Assembly: GCA_009667805.1 (NCBI GenBank)
Contig: CM019064.1
Coordinates: forward strand, 272,843,662-272,907,661
Direction: 5' to 3'
Source: Leptobrachium leishanense
Lineage: Eukaryota; Chordata; Amphibia; Anura; Megophryidae
Length of the DNA stretch: 64,000 bases
The position numbers and the translations under genes were made by a program. A model generated the notes under the pieces. It saw only the letters and a program-made list of their open reading frames with translations. It did no database searches and was not told the origin of the DNA. How positions within the stretch are numbered: position 1 is the stretch's first letter; every line of letters begins with the position of its first letter. Of this stretch, positions 33,178 through 43,934 are shown one piece after another.

Positions 33178-33729
33178 TGTTGGGGATCAGTCTCAATATA
33201 GAGGAAAACTCGCAGTCGCTTCAGAAATTGCCAGCTTTAATTTCAGACAGCAATCCAGTCACAAAAATAGAAACAAAAAGGTTGCAGGTATCCAGCCAAA
33301 ATCAGTTCATAGAAACAAATAAAAGTCCGCTCCACTGAGCCTTACTTATTTACATATTTAGAGACAGTCCTCCAAGCTGAGATGGTTTCCTCCAAGGAAA
33401 CAGTGAAAGTTCATCCATGGAATCCTGTCCCACTGACAGGCTTTTCTCCCAACACAGGAGTTGCTGCATTCCACACACCGTCTCTCTGCACTGAGACACA
33501 CACACTGCTAGGTGCAGCTGCACATTAAATCAATCCCTGTCCCACCCAGAGCTAATTAAACTCCTGGTAACACCAGCTCCAGAATCAGTTTTACCCATAC
33601 AAGTTAAAGAGCTATTGGTCTTTATACTAGCAGTACCTTAGATGATGAATCTAAGCATTCGTGGAGGAATGTATCTGCCATCTATCACTTTTCCTGCCAC
33701 CCTGGCAGGTTCTACTGGCACTCTGTTAA
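33178..33729. mobile_element. 552-bp LTR-like insertion in MITE-A
   Basis: AATAG flanks it on both sides (33173-33177 and 33730-33734). The related MITE at 56330-56350 shows the uninterrupted GAATAGATTAACC. It starts TGTTGGGGATC and ends CTCTGTTAA, so one end resembles an LTR and the other does not. It is non-coding. A reversed solo LTR is the likeliest reading. Confidence 0.5.
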
Positions 33730-33954
33730 AATAGATTAACCAATACTTCACTACGGGGAATTTATCCGCTGCCGAAGGTCACCAAATTGCGGCGATCTGA
33801 GGCATATTGCACTGTATTTCGCTAGAAATTCGCTAAATATTCTGAATAGCTGAATTGCCACGAAATTGCTGCTTACATTGAAATTCAATTCGGTGCAAAT
33901 CGGTGGCAAGTTCGGCGCTCTTTAAATAACCTCTTTAGTGGAGACTAGGGATGA

Positions 33955-34085
33955 GCCGAACACCCCCGAGTTCCGTTCGCATTCGAACTCAAACTTTTCA
34001 AAAGTTCGAATTCGAACTTTTCAAAAGTTCGAATTCGAACTCGAGCACGAACTCAATACAAGTCAATGGGACTCAAAGTTCGATT
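33955..34085. promoter_or_regulatory. Subterminal TTCGAA-rich palindromic zone of the hAT element
   Basis: Repeated TTTTCAAAAGTTCGAA and TTCGAACTCGA-like words lie within 140 bp of the left end; CGAAC words recur within 120 bp of the right end (42070-42175). hAT transposases usually bind clustered subterminal motifs, so a binding role is inferred. Confidence 0.5.
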
Positions 34086-34499
34086 TTTAGAGTGCCCTCC
34101 CTGAGGGCATATATGCTAGATATTTGCCATAAAAGGTGTATGGGGGTCCGGGTAGTGCCCTGGGGGACAGGAAACCAGGACAAAAAGTAAAAAAAAAAAA
34201 AGTTTTTAAAGGGACAGTGAGTTTTCCATGAAGTAAGGGTTAAAAATAAAAATGAAAAATTCCTTCAAATATCGTGCCTAGGAGGTCCCCATAACCTGCC
34301 CGTGAAGTGGCGGATTTCTAGGCTGTATAGAAACATTTTAAAACAAAAAAATGACGTTTCAAATGACGGTAAATGCTTTTCCTTTAATCTATTCATAAAC
34401 AACTGCTTGGCGCGGCAGCCTGTATGAAAAGACATTTTAGGACGCGCATAAAAAGTTTAGTGATTTTTTGGCTAAATTGTTGTGAAACTTATGCAGACT

Positions 34500-35030
34500 T
34501 TGGATGAAAGTAACAATAGGTGCTTTAAAATTGTGCCTTTAGCGTCGGCAACAGTGCCGTCACACCGTAACCCCTCTGTGGTATTGTGGAAGAGTGCAGG
34601 GGTGGACCATGCGTTCCTATATTAAAAAGATATGAATCTGGTAAATACGTCAGTGCACCCAAATATTGTGCCTATCACGGCAGCAAGTGCCTTCACACCG
34701 TAACCCTTTTGTGGTATTGTGGAAGAGTGCAGGGTTGGACCCTGCGGTTCAAAAAATTTAAATGAAATGAATGTGGCACAGGCCTCAATGCAGCCAAATA
34801 TTGTGCCTTTCATGGCAGCAAGTGCCTTCACACCGTAACCCTTTTGTGGTATTGTGGAAGAGTGCAGGGTTGGACCCTGCGGTTCAAAAAATTTAAATGA
34901 AATGAATGTGGCACAGGCGTCAGTGCAGCCAAATATTGTGCCTTTCATGGCAGCAAGTACCTTCACACCGTAACCCTTTTGTGGAATTGTGGAAGAGTTC
35001 AGTGCTGGAGGTTTTGTGAATGCAGAAGAC
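34500..35030. repeat. Tandem repeat of about 134-bp units
   Basis: Four units, each with CACACCGTAACCC followed by TGTGGTATTGTGGAAGAGTG, near 34560, 34696, 34830 and 34964. The 136-codon minus frame across it is repetitive and has no recognised domain. Confidence 0.85.
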
Positions 35031-36233
35031 ATCCCCGATCTATTCCGTTACATCAGCATCAGGGGATTGATAGCTGCTGATCCAGGACTGATTCATTTTT
35101 ATAAATGTCAGCCGGTCTACAGAGTCGGTGGACAGACGCACTCTTTTGTCTGTGACAAAAACTCCAGCGGCACTGAACGTCCTTTCAGAAAGCACGCTGG
35201 ATGAAGGGCAACCTAGTAGCTGCATAGCATATTGGCTAAGTTCTGGCCAGTGATCCAATCTTAACACCCAGTAAGCCAGTGGATCATCTGCTGGAAAGGT
35301 ATCCAGGTCTGCCCTTGCCCCTAGGTAGTCCTGCACCATATGGTGAAGACGCTGGCAATGGGTGCCTACATTTGACGTCCCTGGGCGTTGTGGACTAAAA
35401 AAAATTAAGAAGGCATCAGTCAAGCGGCCCCGGCCTTCACCACTATTCCTCTGATCATCTGCAGCCTCAGAAGCACCTGTGACATCACTTGGTAACCTCT
35501 CCTTGATAGCACGAATCCTGGGGTCCTTTAGCAGGCTTTGCAGGATAAGGGAGCCCATGCAGCGTAGGTTGGAGGTGGCATTAGCTTCCGAGTCTTCCTG
35601 CTCAATAAGGAGGATGACCCATTGTGCACTTCCTCCTCCCAGCCATGTGCTAGTCCTTGTGTTTCTGGGCACACAAAACCCTCCCTTGAGGAATCCCCAC
35701 CTTCAATGCCCCCACTACTTAAATATTCCTCTGCCTCCTCCTCATCCTCCTCCTGTCTGATCTGAGGAGGACCCGCTGGAATGCTGTCTGTGGAAAGACT
35801 GGGGCCTTCAGAGCTAGGGAAGGCCTCCTCTTCCTCATTGATCATCAGCCACTGCGGGGGGGGGGGAAAAGAACCAAGATGACCTGAACCTGTCCTTGTG
35901 CCATACTCACACAGGTACGCGTTGATGGCCCTCTGCTGCTTGTGCAGATGCTGCAGCATTGCTAATGTCGAGTTCCACCTGGTGGGCATGTCACAGATCA
36001 GACGGTTTGTGGGAAGGTGGAATTCTCTTTGAATTTCTGCCAGGCGAACACTTGCTGGGAATGACTGTCTGAAGTGGCTGCAGACTTTTCTGGCCTGGCT
36101 GAGAAGCTCTGCCAGCCCTGGGTACCTGTTTAGGAAACGCTGTACCACCAGATTTAGGACGTGTGCTAGGCATGGTACATGGGTCAACTTACCCAGGCAT
36201 AGGGTGGAGAGAAGGTTAGAAACATAGAAACAT

Positions 36234-37695
36234 GGGGGCGTGGCCGGCACCGCATGGAAGCAGACGTGCTTTGGTGGAGCTCCGCAGGACTTTTCTGAAA
36301 CCAGAGATTTTTTACTGGAGTCTCCACCTAGAAAACCCACTATTGGAGTTCCTGTGGGCTGGCTACTACGTGGATTGCACCGAGGCCCGTTTCAGCCCCC
36401 CCCCCCCGGTGCACAGCTGAGAATCTTTGTGGTTTTGTTTTTTAAGGCCTGGTCAGCTGTCAGACATTATTTTGCAGCCTCCCCTGAATTGCCTGTCGGG
36501 TCTCCAGCTTCCCCCTGTGGTGTGTACTTGCTGGCTGCGAGCAGTGAGGATGGAAGGCCCCCATCTTCAGACTGCGCCCGTGATCCCCTTGATGGAAGGG
36601 ACAAAGGAATGTACGACATGGCTGGACCGGGAGCGCCCCTCCCCCCGGTGAGCGGAATGGAGGCTATGTTTGCAGCCATGGAGCAGTGCTTGCTGTGGAC
36701 ACCTGAGGAGGAGGGAGAACCGCTTCTGTGTGGCTCTTGGAATCGGCTTCCGACCACACTGACAGCTGGCCTGGTGACTGCAGACCTGGAGGGTGAAGAG
36801 GAGAGGGCCAGGATGTTTGTCGGGCGTTCGGCGCATAAGGAGGATATCGGGGAGAACGTACCGCACGGAGCTGATCCGGACCGGCCGGCTTCTGAGTCGG
36901 GCTCGAGATGCCAGATTACTGAGGAGATCCCTGACTCACGAGGAGACGTTGTGAGACATGCCTGCGGGTACCCTGTGGAGTTGGCGGTCACCGAGAGAGC
37001 AGCGGTGGCCGCATCTGTGCTGGTGGCAATGGGATGTGGAGGCCTAGAAGTCGACGGGTGGATGTGTTGGCCTGGGTCCCGGTGGTTGGTTTGTACGGCT
37101 CCGGGAGAGCCCGGGAGGCAGAGCACACACTGTGATCCGTGTCCTTCCCGATGCGCCATTCACGTGAATGGCGGGGCCCTTGCATTGCCTGTATTACGAG
37201 AGGTAACATTCCGGGACGCAGGCTGAATGGATTCTTGTGAAGTCGTTTCATTTGTAATTTTACGTTCCTTTTTCCGATCGCCCGTCGACAGCCCCCTCTT
37301 GTTTTTTTTACTTTATTTACCTTTTATTCAGCTCCGTTTTCTGAGGACTCTTTTCTATCCCCCCTCACCCCCCTATTTTCATTTTGAATTTTGAGACATT
37401 TTCTGAGGACTCTTTTTTTTCCTTATTTGCTGAACTTATGACTTCATTGAGCCGTAATATGTGATATATTTTATTTTCCCCCACCTGCTGAGATATATTG
37501 ATTTATTGGTGCCATACCCCTCCCCCCCCTGATTCTGTGTATCTTACAGTTTTCCCTTGAGACGACCTTCCCTCCCTTTATTTTCTACGACGTTATTTAA
37601 GTCTGTTTTACCTTTAGGTCCTGCGAGACCATTTATGCTGGTCGGTCTGTGACCTTTCGTACAAAATAAAAAAACTTTAAATTAAAAAAAAAAGT
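36234..37695 (+). mobile_element. L1-mobilised non-autonomous retroposon, 1.46 kb
   Basis: It starts GGGGGCGTGGCC, as L1 no. 1 does, ends in an A-rich tail after ACAAAATAAAAAAAC, and is flanked by the 13-bp duplication AACATAGAAACAT (36221-36233 and 37696-37708). It has no ORF1 or ORF2. A GC-rich open frame runs from 36240 to 37226 (328 codons). The L1-like 5' end and tail suggest it borrows L1 machinery. Confidence 0.75.
36240..37226 (+). CDS. Hypothetical 328-residue open frame in the retroposon
   Basis: I do not recognise this protein. The frame starts 6 bp after the element's 5' end and is uninterrupted. It is Gly/Pro/Ala/Glu-rich, with no signal peptide, coiled coil or RRM that I can see, and a Cys-rich stretch near residues 270-310 (WMCWPG, VCTAPG, CDPCPSRC). 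GC-rich DNA favours long chance frames, and overlapping minus frames of 230 codons also exist here, so coding is doubtful. It could be a decayed or non-coding L1 5' region. Confidence 0.25.
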   Translation: MAGTAWKQTCFGGAPQDFSETRDFLLESPPRKPTIGVPVGWLLRGLHRGPFQPPPPGAQLRIFVVLFFKAWSAVRHYFAASPELPVGSPASPCGVYLLAASSEDGRPPSSDCARDPLDGRDKGMYDMAGPGAPLPPVSGMEAMFAAMEQCLLWTPEEEGEPLLCGSWNRLPTTLTAGLVTADLEGEEERARMFVGRSAHKEDIGENVPHGADPDRPASESGSRCQITEEIPDSRGDVVRHACGYPVELAVTERAAVAASVLVAMGCGGLEVDGWMCWPGSRWLVCTAPGEPGRQSTHCDPCPSRCAIHVNGGALALPVLREVTFRDAG

Positions 37696-39659
37696 AACAT
37701 AGAAACATAGAAAAATGTCGGCAGATAAGAACCTTTCGGCCCATCTAGTCTGCCCAATTACATGGATACTTTACCTGGATTTATCTTTTGTTTAGGATAG
37801 CCTTATGCCTATCCCATGCCTGCTTAAATTCAATTACTGTTTTGGCTGCCATTATCACAGACGACCATTCCCAGCTGAAGCTGACATGGTGTTAACCATC
37901 TCTGCACCTGCCCCTGCAGAGCTGACAGAATTTCTGGCCCGGTGTGGCTCCTGTCCCCTAAACAAACCAGCTCAGGCATAGTATGGCATCTTTTTGCTTG
38001 AGCCATTGCGTAGCCCCTGTCACGTGTTGGTTTAACTGCCACTTTGCCAGAGACACAGAAGGAGGAGGAGGAGGAAGAGGGAGAGGTGGTGGTGGAGCAG
38101 ACAGACCTCATACAAGCAGCTTTCTGTAGGCGTGGTGGATGAACAAGCTCCAGCACAGAGCCCCATCTTGGATCCCTCCCAACTGCAATCAAAGTTACCC
38201 AGTGTGCCGTGAAGGAAATGTAACGACCCTGTCCATGCTTGCTGGACCACGTGTCTAAAGTCACATGCACCTTGCTGCTGACTGCCTTTCCCAATGACTC
38301 AATAACATTGTCTTCCACGTGTTGGTATAGTGCTGGAATGGCCTTCCGTGAAAAGTGATGGCGTTTTTGAACATGCCACTGTGGTACAGCACATTCAGCA
38401 AATTCACGGAAGGGAGCAGAGTCCACAGCTGGATAGGCAGCAGCTGCAATGCGAGTAATTTTGCTAAGCTGGCATTTAGACGCTGTGCTTGGGGATAGTT
38501 GGGACTATATTTTTTCTTACGCTGCAGCAGCTGGGTGCAACGTAATCTGACTGCGTAAATCTTCAAATGATCGGATGCTGTCACATTCTGAGGAAGGACC
38601 TGGTACATCCATTACTGTACCATCATCCCTGTCAGTGGAGGTTGTAGGCAATGATATGGCAGGACATACAGTGGGGGTAGAGACAGATGAGGAGGAGGAG
38701 GACCTACGCAAAGTTTTGCGCCAACAGGATGCGTGGCAGGTGGTCATATGTCACCTTAAGTACGTGGTACCCAAGCGTCCGGTGTCTTTCCCATGCTTGA
38801 GCCTCATCTGACATAGATTACAAATAGCAATGGTGGGGTCTGCTGCACATTTCTTAAAGAACTCCCAGACAGCAGAGTTCCTGCATGTGTGCTTTGAGAC
38901 AACAGCGCTCTGCACCTGAGCAGCTCTGACATCTGATGCCTTGGACTGGCTAGTGCTACGGTTGGTCATAGAGGATGTTGTGCCTCATGTTTGTTGTGCC
39001 TCCTCCTCCTCACTTGACTCCTGTGTTCGATCAGGCACCCAGGTGGAGTCAGTGACCTCATCATCATTGTCATCACCCCCTATCTCCTCGTCACTGGAGC
39101 CAACTTGGCAGTATGCTGCAGCTGCTGGGACAACATGAGTGTCAGTTATTTGTGTGTCATCACTGGCACCCCCTTCCTCTAGGTTGATTATACTCCCTTC
39201 CTCAACCTCAGAGATTGAATCAGAGCACTGTACTTGCTGTGCTTCCTCAAGCAGCATGTCACTGTCATTGTAGTCAAACAATTCAGATTCAGCTGACTCC
39301 TCCGTGTGTGATAGTGAGCCTACGGCAGGAGTAGCTGTGGACATGGAGGCTGCATTAGATGCTTTGGCAGCTGAGGTGGACTGTAAAGCACTACATGCCT
39401 GGCTGGCAGAGGACTCGGAGGATGAGGATGGCCTGGTTAGCCAATACACCAAATCCTCTGTATGTTGCTGCTGCTTAAGACGGCCAGCACCAGTTAGAAA
39501 GGACAAGCGTGCCCCTGCAGAGGATGCACCATGTCCACCACGACCAGAGGCACAGCCTCCCGACACAGAGGCTGCTTGCCCTCTTATCTGTGTCTGGGAG
39601 CGTCTGCCTGTCCTTTTTAGTCTTTCTGACATGGTGAGTGATATATAGATTAAATATAT

Positions 39660-41240
39660 ACAGAACTCTGATTCAACTCTGGTATAAAGACTAAGATTTC
39701 CAAAACTCTGGTATAACTCAGTGAGACACCCTAATAGCTGGCAGCCAGTGACAAGACACAGATTACAATTCCCAGAAACCTCCTATAAATCAGTGAGACC
39801 CCCTGATGGGTGTCAGTGACAAGACACAAATTACAATTCTCAGAAATCTGCTACAAATCAGTGAGACCCCCTGATAGGACCCCCTGATAGCTGGCAACAG
39901 TGACAAGGCACAGATTACAATTCCCAGAAATCTGCTAGAAGTATGTGGGACCCCCTGATAGCTGGCAGTGAGAAGACACAGATTACAAGTCCCAGAAACC
40001 TCCTATAACTCAGTGAGACCCCCTGATGGGTGGCAGTGACAAGACACAGATTAGAACAATTCCCAGATATTTTGTATAAATGACTGACCCCCCCCCCAAA
40101 TTCTGGGTGGCAGTGACAAGACACAGATTACCTCAATTCCCAAATATTTTGTAGAAATTACTGACCCTCCAAAATAGTTGCTGGTGGCAGTGACAAGACA
40201 CAGTTTACCTCAATTCCCAAATATTTAGTAGAAATTACTAACCCCCAAAATAGTTGCTGGTGGCAGTGACAAGACACAGATTACCTCAATTCCCAAATAT
40301 TTTGTAGAAATTACTGACCCCCAAAATAGTTGCTGGTGGCAGTGACAAGACACAGATTACCTCAATTCCCAAATATTTTGTAGAATTTACTGACCCCCCA
40401 AAATAGTTGCTGGTGGCAGTGACAAGACACAGATTACCTCAATTCCCAAATATTTTGTAGAAATTACTGACCCCCCAAAATAGTTGCTGGTGGCAGTGAC
40501 AAGACACAGATTACTTCAATTCCCAAATATTTTGTAGAAATTACTGACCCCCCAAAATTCAGGATGGCAGTGACAAGACACAGATTACCTCAATTCCCAA
40601 ATATTTTGTGGAAATTACTGACCCCCCAAAATAGTTGCTGGTGGCAGTGACAAGACACAGATTACCTCAATTCCCAAATATTTTGTAGAAATTACTGACC
40701 CCCCAAAATACTGGGTGGCAGCCAGTGAGAACACACGGATTATAACAATTCCCAAATATTTTGTAGAAATTACTGACCCCCAAAATACTGGGTGGCAGCC
40801 AGTGAGAACACACGGATTATAACAATTCCCAAATATTTTGTAGAAATTACTGACCCCCAAAATAGTTGCAGAGTGAGAACACACAGATTAGAACAATTCC
40901 CAGATATTTTGTAGAAATTACTGACCCCCAAAATACTGGGTGTCAGTGAGAACACACGGATTAGAACAATTCCCAGATATTTTGTAGAAATTACTGACCC
41001 CCAAAATACTGGGTGTCAGTGAGAACACACGGATTAGAACAATTCCCAGATATTTTGTAGAAATTACTGACCCCCAAAATACTGTGTCAGTGAGAACACA
41101 CAGATTAGAACAATTCCCAGATATTTTGTAGAAATGACTGACCCCCAAAATACTGTGTCAGTGAGAACACACAGATTAGAACAATTCCCAGATATTTTGT
41201 AGAAATGAGACCCCCCCCAGTAGCTGGTGGCAGACTGGCA
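39660..41240. repeat. Minisatellite of about 76-bp units upstream of the hAT transposase
   Basis: About 20 units. Each has GTGACAAGACACAGATTAC (or GAGAACACACGGATTA in the distal third), then CAATTCCCAAATATTTTGTA, then GAAATTACTGACCCCC. Units near 39700-40100 are the most diverged and those at 40190-40680 the most uniform. The array lies between the transposase start and the element's end, where a promoter would be expected. Confidence 0.9.
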
Positions 41241-41270
41241 GTGAGAACACACACTAACACAAGAACAATC

Positions 41271-41818
41271 TGTCACGGTTCCCAGATCCCACCACGCAGT
41301 ACTTAACGCCCAACACTCCACAGAGCCCAGAAACTACCAACAGAGTAGCCGTGAAAGATCTCTAACTGTCTGGTCCTTAGAATTGGCCAGGTAAACTAGC
41401 TAGACAGAAAGGGTTAACAACACGGGGAGTAGTCAGCCGAGCCAGAATCAAGAATACAGAGTTCAGAATGGTCAAATGGAATAGCCGGGTCGATATCAGA
41501 GCAGTGGCGTAGTACAAGAAAATGGTCTAGGGCAACAGAAGGCAGAATAGTCAGAAACAAGCAGAGGTCAATAACGGGTTAATTCAATATAACAGTCAGG
41601 TACAAGGAGCTCAGGTATGGATAACCACGATCTGGCAACTGCTGAGAATACACTGAGGGTTTTTAAAGACTTTCACCAGGCCACGCCCCCCACTCAAGCC
41701 GCGCCTCATGCAACCACCTCCCTGCCTGTCTCCATTTAAACCGGGCATTGGTCAGTGAGCAGCATCAGACATGCTGCCCTCAAGCACACAGGTAGGGCTG
41801 GAAGCTCCCAACGTTACA
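41271..41818. mobile_element. 548-bp solo-LTR-like element in hAT copy 1
   Basis: It begins TGTCACGG and ends AACGTTACA, so TG...CA, with the 5-bp duplication CAATC (41266-41270 and 41819-41823). It has no coding sequence. Those features fit a solo LTR; no second copy is in the window to confirm. Confidence 0.6.
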
Positions 41819-42190
41819 CAATCTCCTCTCAAATCTCCTCTCAAATGTGTGCTGAAGCGCTGTGTGAAGCCTTATATAGTGTGCTGCGGGATTTAGCTCT
41901 GTGAGCCCATGATTGGGCAAAATTTGCCCTATCAGGACTCTGAGCCGTGATTGGCATAGTCTTGAACCTGTCTTGCACCTGACCTGTGGTCAGGTGCAAG
42001 GCTGTAGCCAATTACAAGCTTCAGGCCAGTGGAAAAGTGCATTGCGGTCCATTGCGGTCCGTTGTGGTGCATTGTGGGCGAACATGTGGCGAACATGCGT
42101 AAATGTTCGTAGTTTGCGAACATGCGAACAGGCGATGTTCGAATCGAACTCCGAACTGATCGAACCGAACAGCTCATCCCTAGTGGAGAC

Positions 42191-43934
42191 CTCAAAAGTA
42201 AAATATGTCAGCACTAGCACGTTTGCAACTGAGGTAGTCACTGGTGCTATTATCCAGCGAAGTTTTCAAAAAAGGAGAGGAAATCTGGATTTAAGTATTT
42301 TATTCAATTTTTTTTGCCACACAGCAATAAAGTGTTGGATTTGTTATGCAGAGCAGGTGTTAACCCTACATTAACCCCTGCCATACATGCACATCCATAA
42401 ATCCCAGGCATCCTTCAATACCTATTAACCACTGTCAGCCATCCACACCCATTAACCACTGCCATAAATGCACACACATTATTCCAGAGACAAGCTTCAA
42501 CACTCATTAGCCCTAGCCAGCCATCCACGCCTATTAACATCTGCCATACATGTACATCCATGAATCGCAGGCAACATCTAGTATCCCATCCATCCACACA
42601 TTTTACCCCTGGCAGTCATCCACACCCATTATCACCTGTCATATATCCACATACTTGAAGCCCTGACATGCATAAACAACCATTAATACTTGCTGCACTT
42701 GAACACCCATTAATCTCAGACAACATTCAATAATCCTCAGCCCCATCCAGATAATATACCTTCCAAAAAATGTATCAAAGTGCTGGCAGACCCCATCTAC
42801 CGGAACCTCAAGCTCAGCTTCATTGCATTTATCTTTTCTCTTGTTGCTGCAGCTGGAGGCCTCCATTATTTTTTCCCGAGGAGCTCACTGACACAAGTTA
42901 AAAAAGATGGCTGACAATTCACAGTAATTTCTAGCAGTAACCAAGACAACAACAAGGTAATTGCAGGGATTTTGCTATCAGATGTAAATAATGAGTTATC
43001 TACTCAAATTATTTACTACTAGCTGTAAATTGCAAGAAAAGTCCATGGAACATCCTCAAGGTAATTAAAAAGTGAGCAAAACACAAATAGCTACAAAATG
43101 TAAATAGGGCTGACACTATCCTAACCCCCCCCCCCCTTATAAATTCCATACTCACTTCTTCTCCCGCGGTGGAAAGGGTGGCACGATCTGATACTTCCTT
43201 TATGGGGAGCAGAGTGCGACTTGGAAAAAATAGTTCCCAGTTTCCCTCCACGATACCTCTGCGACGCTGTGAGAGTGAGCTCGCACAGAGCTAGCGGCTG
43301 GGACACACAACGGTCCATGGAGTCCTATGGACTCCATGAGCTGATATTCGTGACGGTGGGCACCAGAGCTACAAGTATCAGCTTTTGCTGTGCTTCCTTC
43401 CTTCACACCAATTATTGTTGTGTGCAACTGCGCACTCTCTTGCTGGAGCTGCTTCTCAGCCTAGACGCAAAAGGGTGGCTTTTATTTATACACTCAAATA
43501 CTTTCCTTTGGGATAAAAAAACAAAACATAGGAAAAGGAACAGCAGCAATAATGACCTAACTGGTGTTACGACAAAATACACATACATAAAGAAAAAGCG
43601 GTGTCGCGTCCATGCCATTGCCCACCGGCGGGTGCAACGACCAGGAGTAACAACCCAGTTCCCGTACTTTTTCATGTGTTTTTCCATGTTTTGGTGAGTG
43701 TATAAATAAAACCCACCCTTGATAAAGGCTTTACAGCTGAAATGTTGGGACATCTGGTCTCTGCCATGTTGGGTTACTGAGGTTTTGTATTATCTTTATC
43801 ATCTATTCTTTGGTTGTTTCATTTTTTTTAAGTGATTTATATGGCTGATACAGCAAGAGTTTTTGTTTTGGTACACTGGAGGGGTTCACCCTATGTTCAT
43901 CCAGGCATCTATTGTGTTTATTGATAAATACTTT
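42191..43934. other. Unassigned stretch with degenerate CATTAACCCC-type words
   Basis: 42360-42760 contains many loose copies of words like ATTAACCCCTGCCATACATG and CATCCACACCCATTA with irregular spacing. A C13 run lies at about 43124-43136. GATAAAGGCTTTACAGCTGA near 43720 resembles motifs at the ends of some retroelements. The 158-codon plus frame at 43221 has no features that support a gene. Confidence 0.4.

Larger units (their letters stand above)
12350..33934. mobile_element. MITE-A copy 2, expanded to 21.6 kb by nested insertions
   Basis: The left end AGGAGTTATTCAGAGAGC (12350) and right end GCTCTTTAAATAACCTCT (to 33934) are inverse, with TTA on both outer sides (12347-12349 and 33935-33937). 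Native MITE sequence survives at 12350-12800, 32883-32974, 33130-33177 and 33730-33934. It aligns in order with the uninterrupted relatives at 52229-52933 and 55672-56525. Everything between is later insertion. TTA duplication fits PIF/Harbinger-type integration. Confidence 0.7.
36216..37850. mobile_element. Repeat inserted in the hAT transposase, itself hit by a retroposon
   Basis: The segment AGAAACATAGAAACAT (36218-36233) and, beyond the retroposon, 37696-37850 (AGATAAGAACC, GGCCCATCTAGTCTGCCC, CTATCCCATGCCTG) form one dispersed repeat of about 150-170 bp. The hAT protein path stops before it and resumes after it. I do not know the family. Confidence 0.6.
35040..39632 (-). pseudogene. hAT transposase gene with BED finger, stops, frameshifts and insertions
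   Basis: The order from the 5' end is as follows. An acidic, Ser-rich N-terminus (39632-38985) starts MSERLKRTGRRS. The BED zinc finger (about 38969-38700) has VWEFFKKCAADPTIAICNLC, then GKDTGRLGTTYLR and, after a stop, HMTTCH, giving the C-x2-C...H-x4-H pattern. The body (38608-37830) has VHVTLDTWSSKHGQGRYIS and MVVCDNGSQN, typical of the RNase H-like core. After the retroposon come THVPCLAHVLNLVVQRFL and MPTRWNSTLAMLQHL (36215-35880), and finally the C-terminal dimerisation region (about 35320-35060) with DPLAYW and SERTFSAAGVFVTDKR. Stops at about 38985 and 38750, frame changes at about 38600, 38430 and 35670, and a large insertion make it inactive. Confidence 0.9.
33946..42182. mobile_element. 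hAT element copy 1, 8.2 kb, with decayed transposase gene
   Basis: The ends are TAGGGATGAGCCGAACAC and GAACAGCTCATCCCTA, with the exact 8-bp duplication GTGGAGAC (33938-33945 and 42183-42190). It lies just outside the right TTA of MITE-A copy 2. The transposase runs on the minus strand (35040-39632). Downstream of it is a tandem repeat of about 134-bp units, and upstream is an array of about 76-bp units. Three insertions interrupt it (36216-37850 compound, 41271-41818). The subterminal zones are rich in TTCGAA and GAACTTTTC palindromes, probably transposase-binding sites. Confidence 0.9.

Noticed and set aside
12350..33934. Reading the 12.35-33.93 kb interval as one large autonomous transposon
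   Set aside because: All coding sequence within it belongs to nested LINE, L1 and L2 elements with their own ends; the native MITE parts are non-coding and match 0.7-0.85-kb copies elsewhere.
34622..35032. 136-codon repetitive minus frame
   Set aside because: A product of the 134-bp tandem repeat downstream of the hAT transposase, with no domain.
39660..41240. CRISPR-like regular spacing of units
   Set aside because: Units are contiguous, diverged and lack unique spacers; this is a eukaryotic minisatellite.
41271..41818. Reading this insert as a DNA transposon
   Set aside because: Its ends are not convincingly inverse, while TG...CA and a 5-bp duplication favour an LTR.
43221..43697. 158-codon plus-strand frame
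   Set aside because: No recognisable domain, no clear start context, and overlapping minus frames of similar size.
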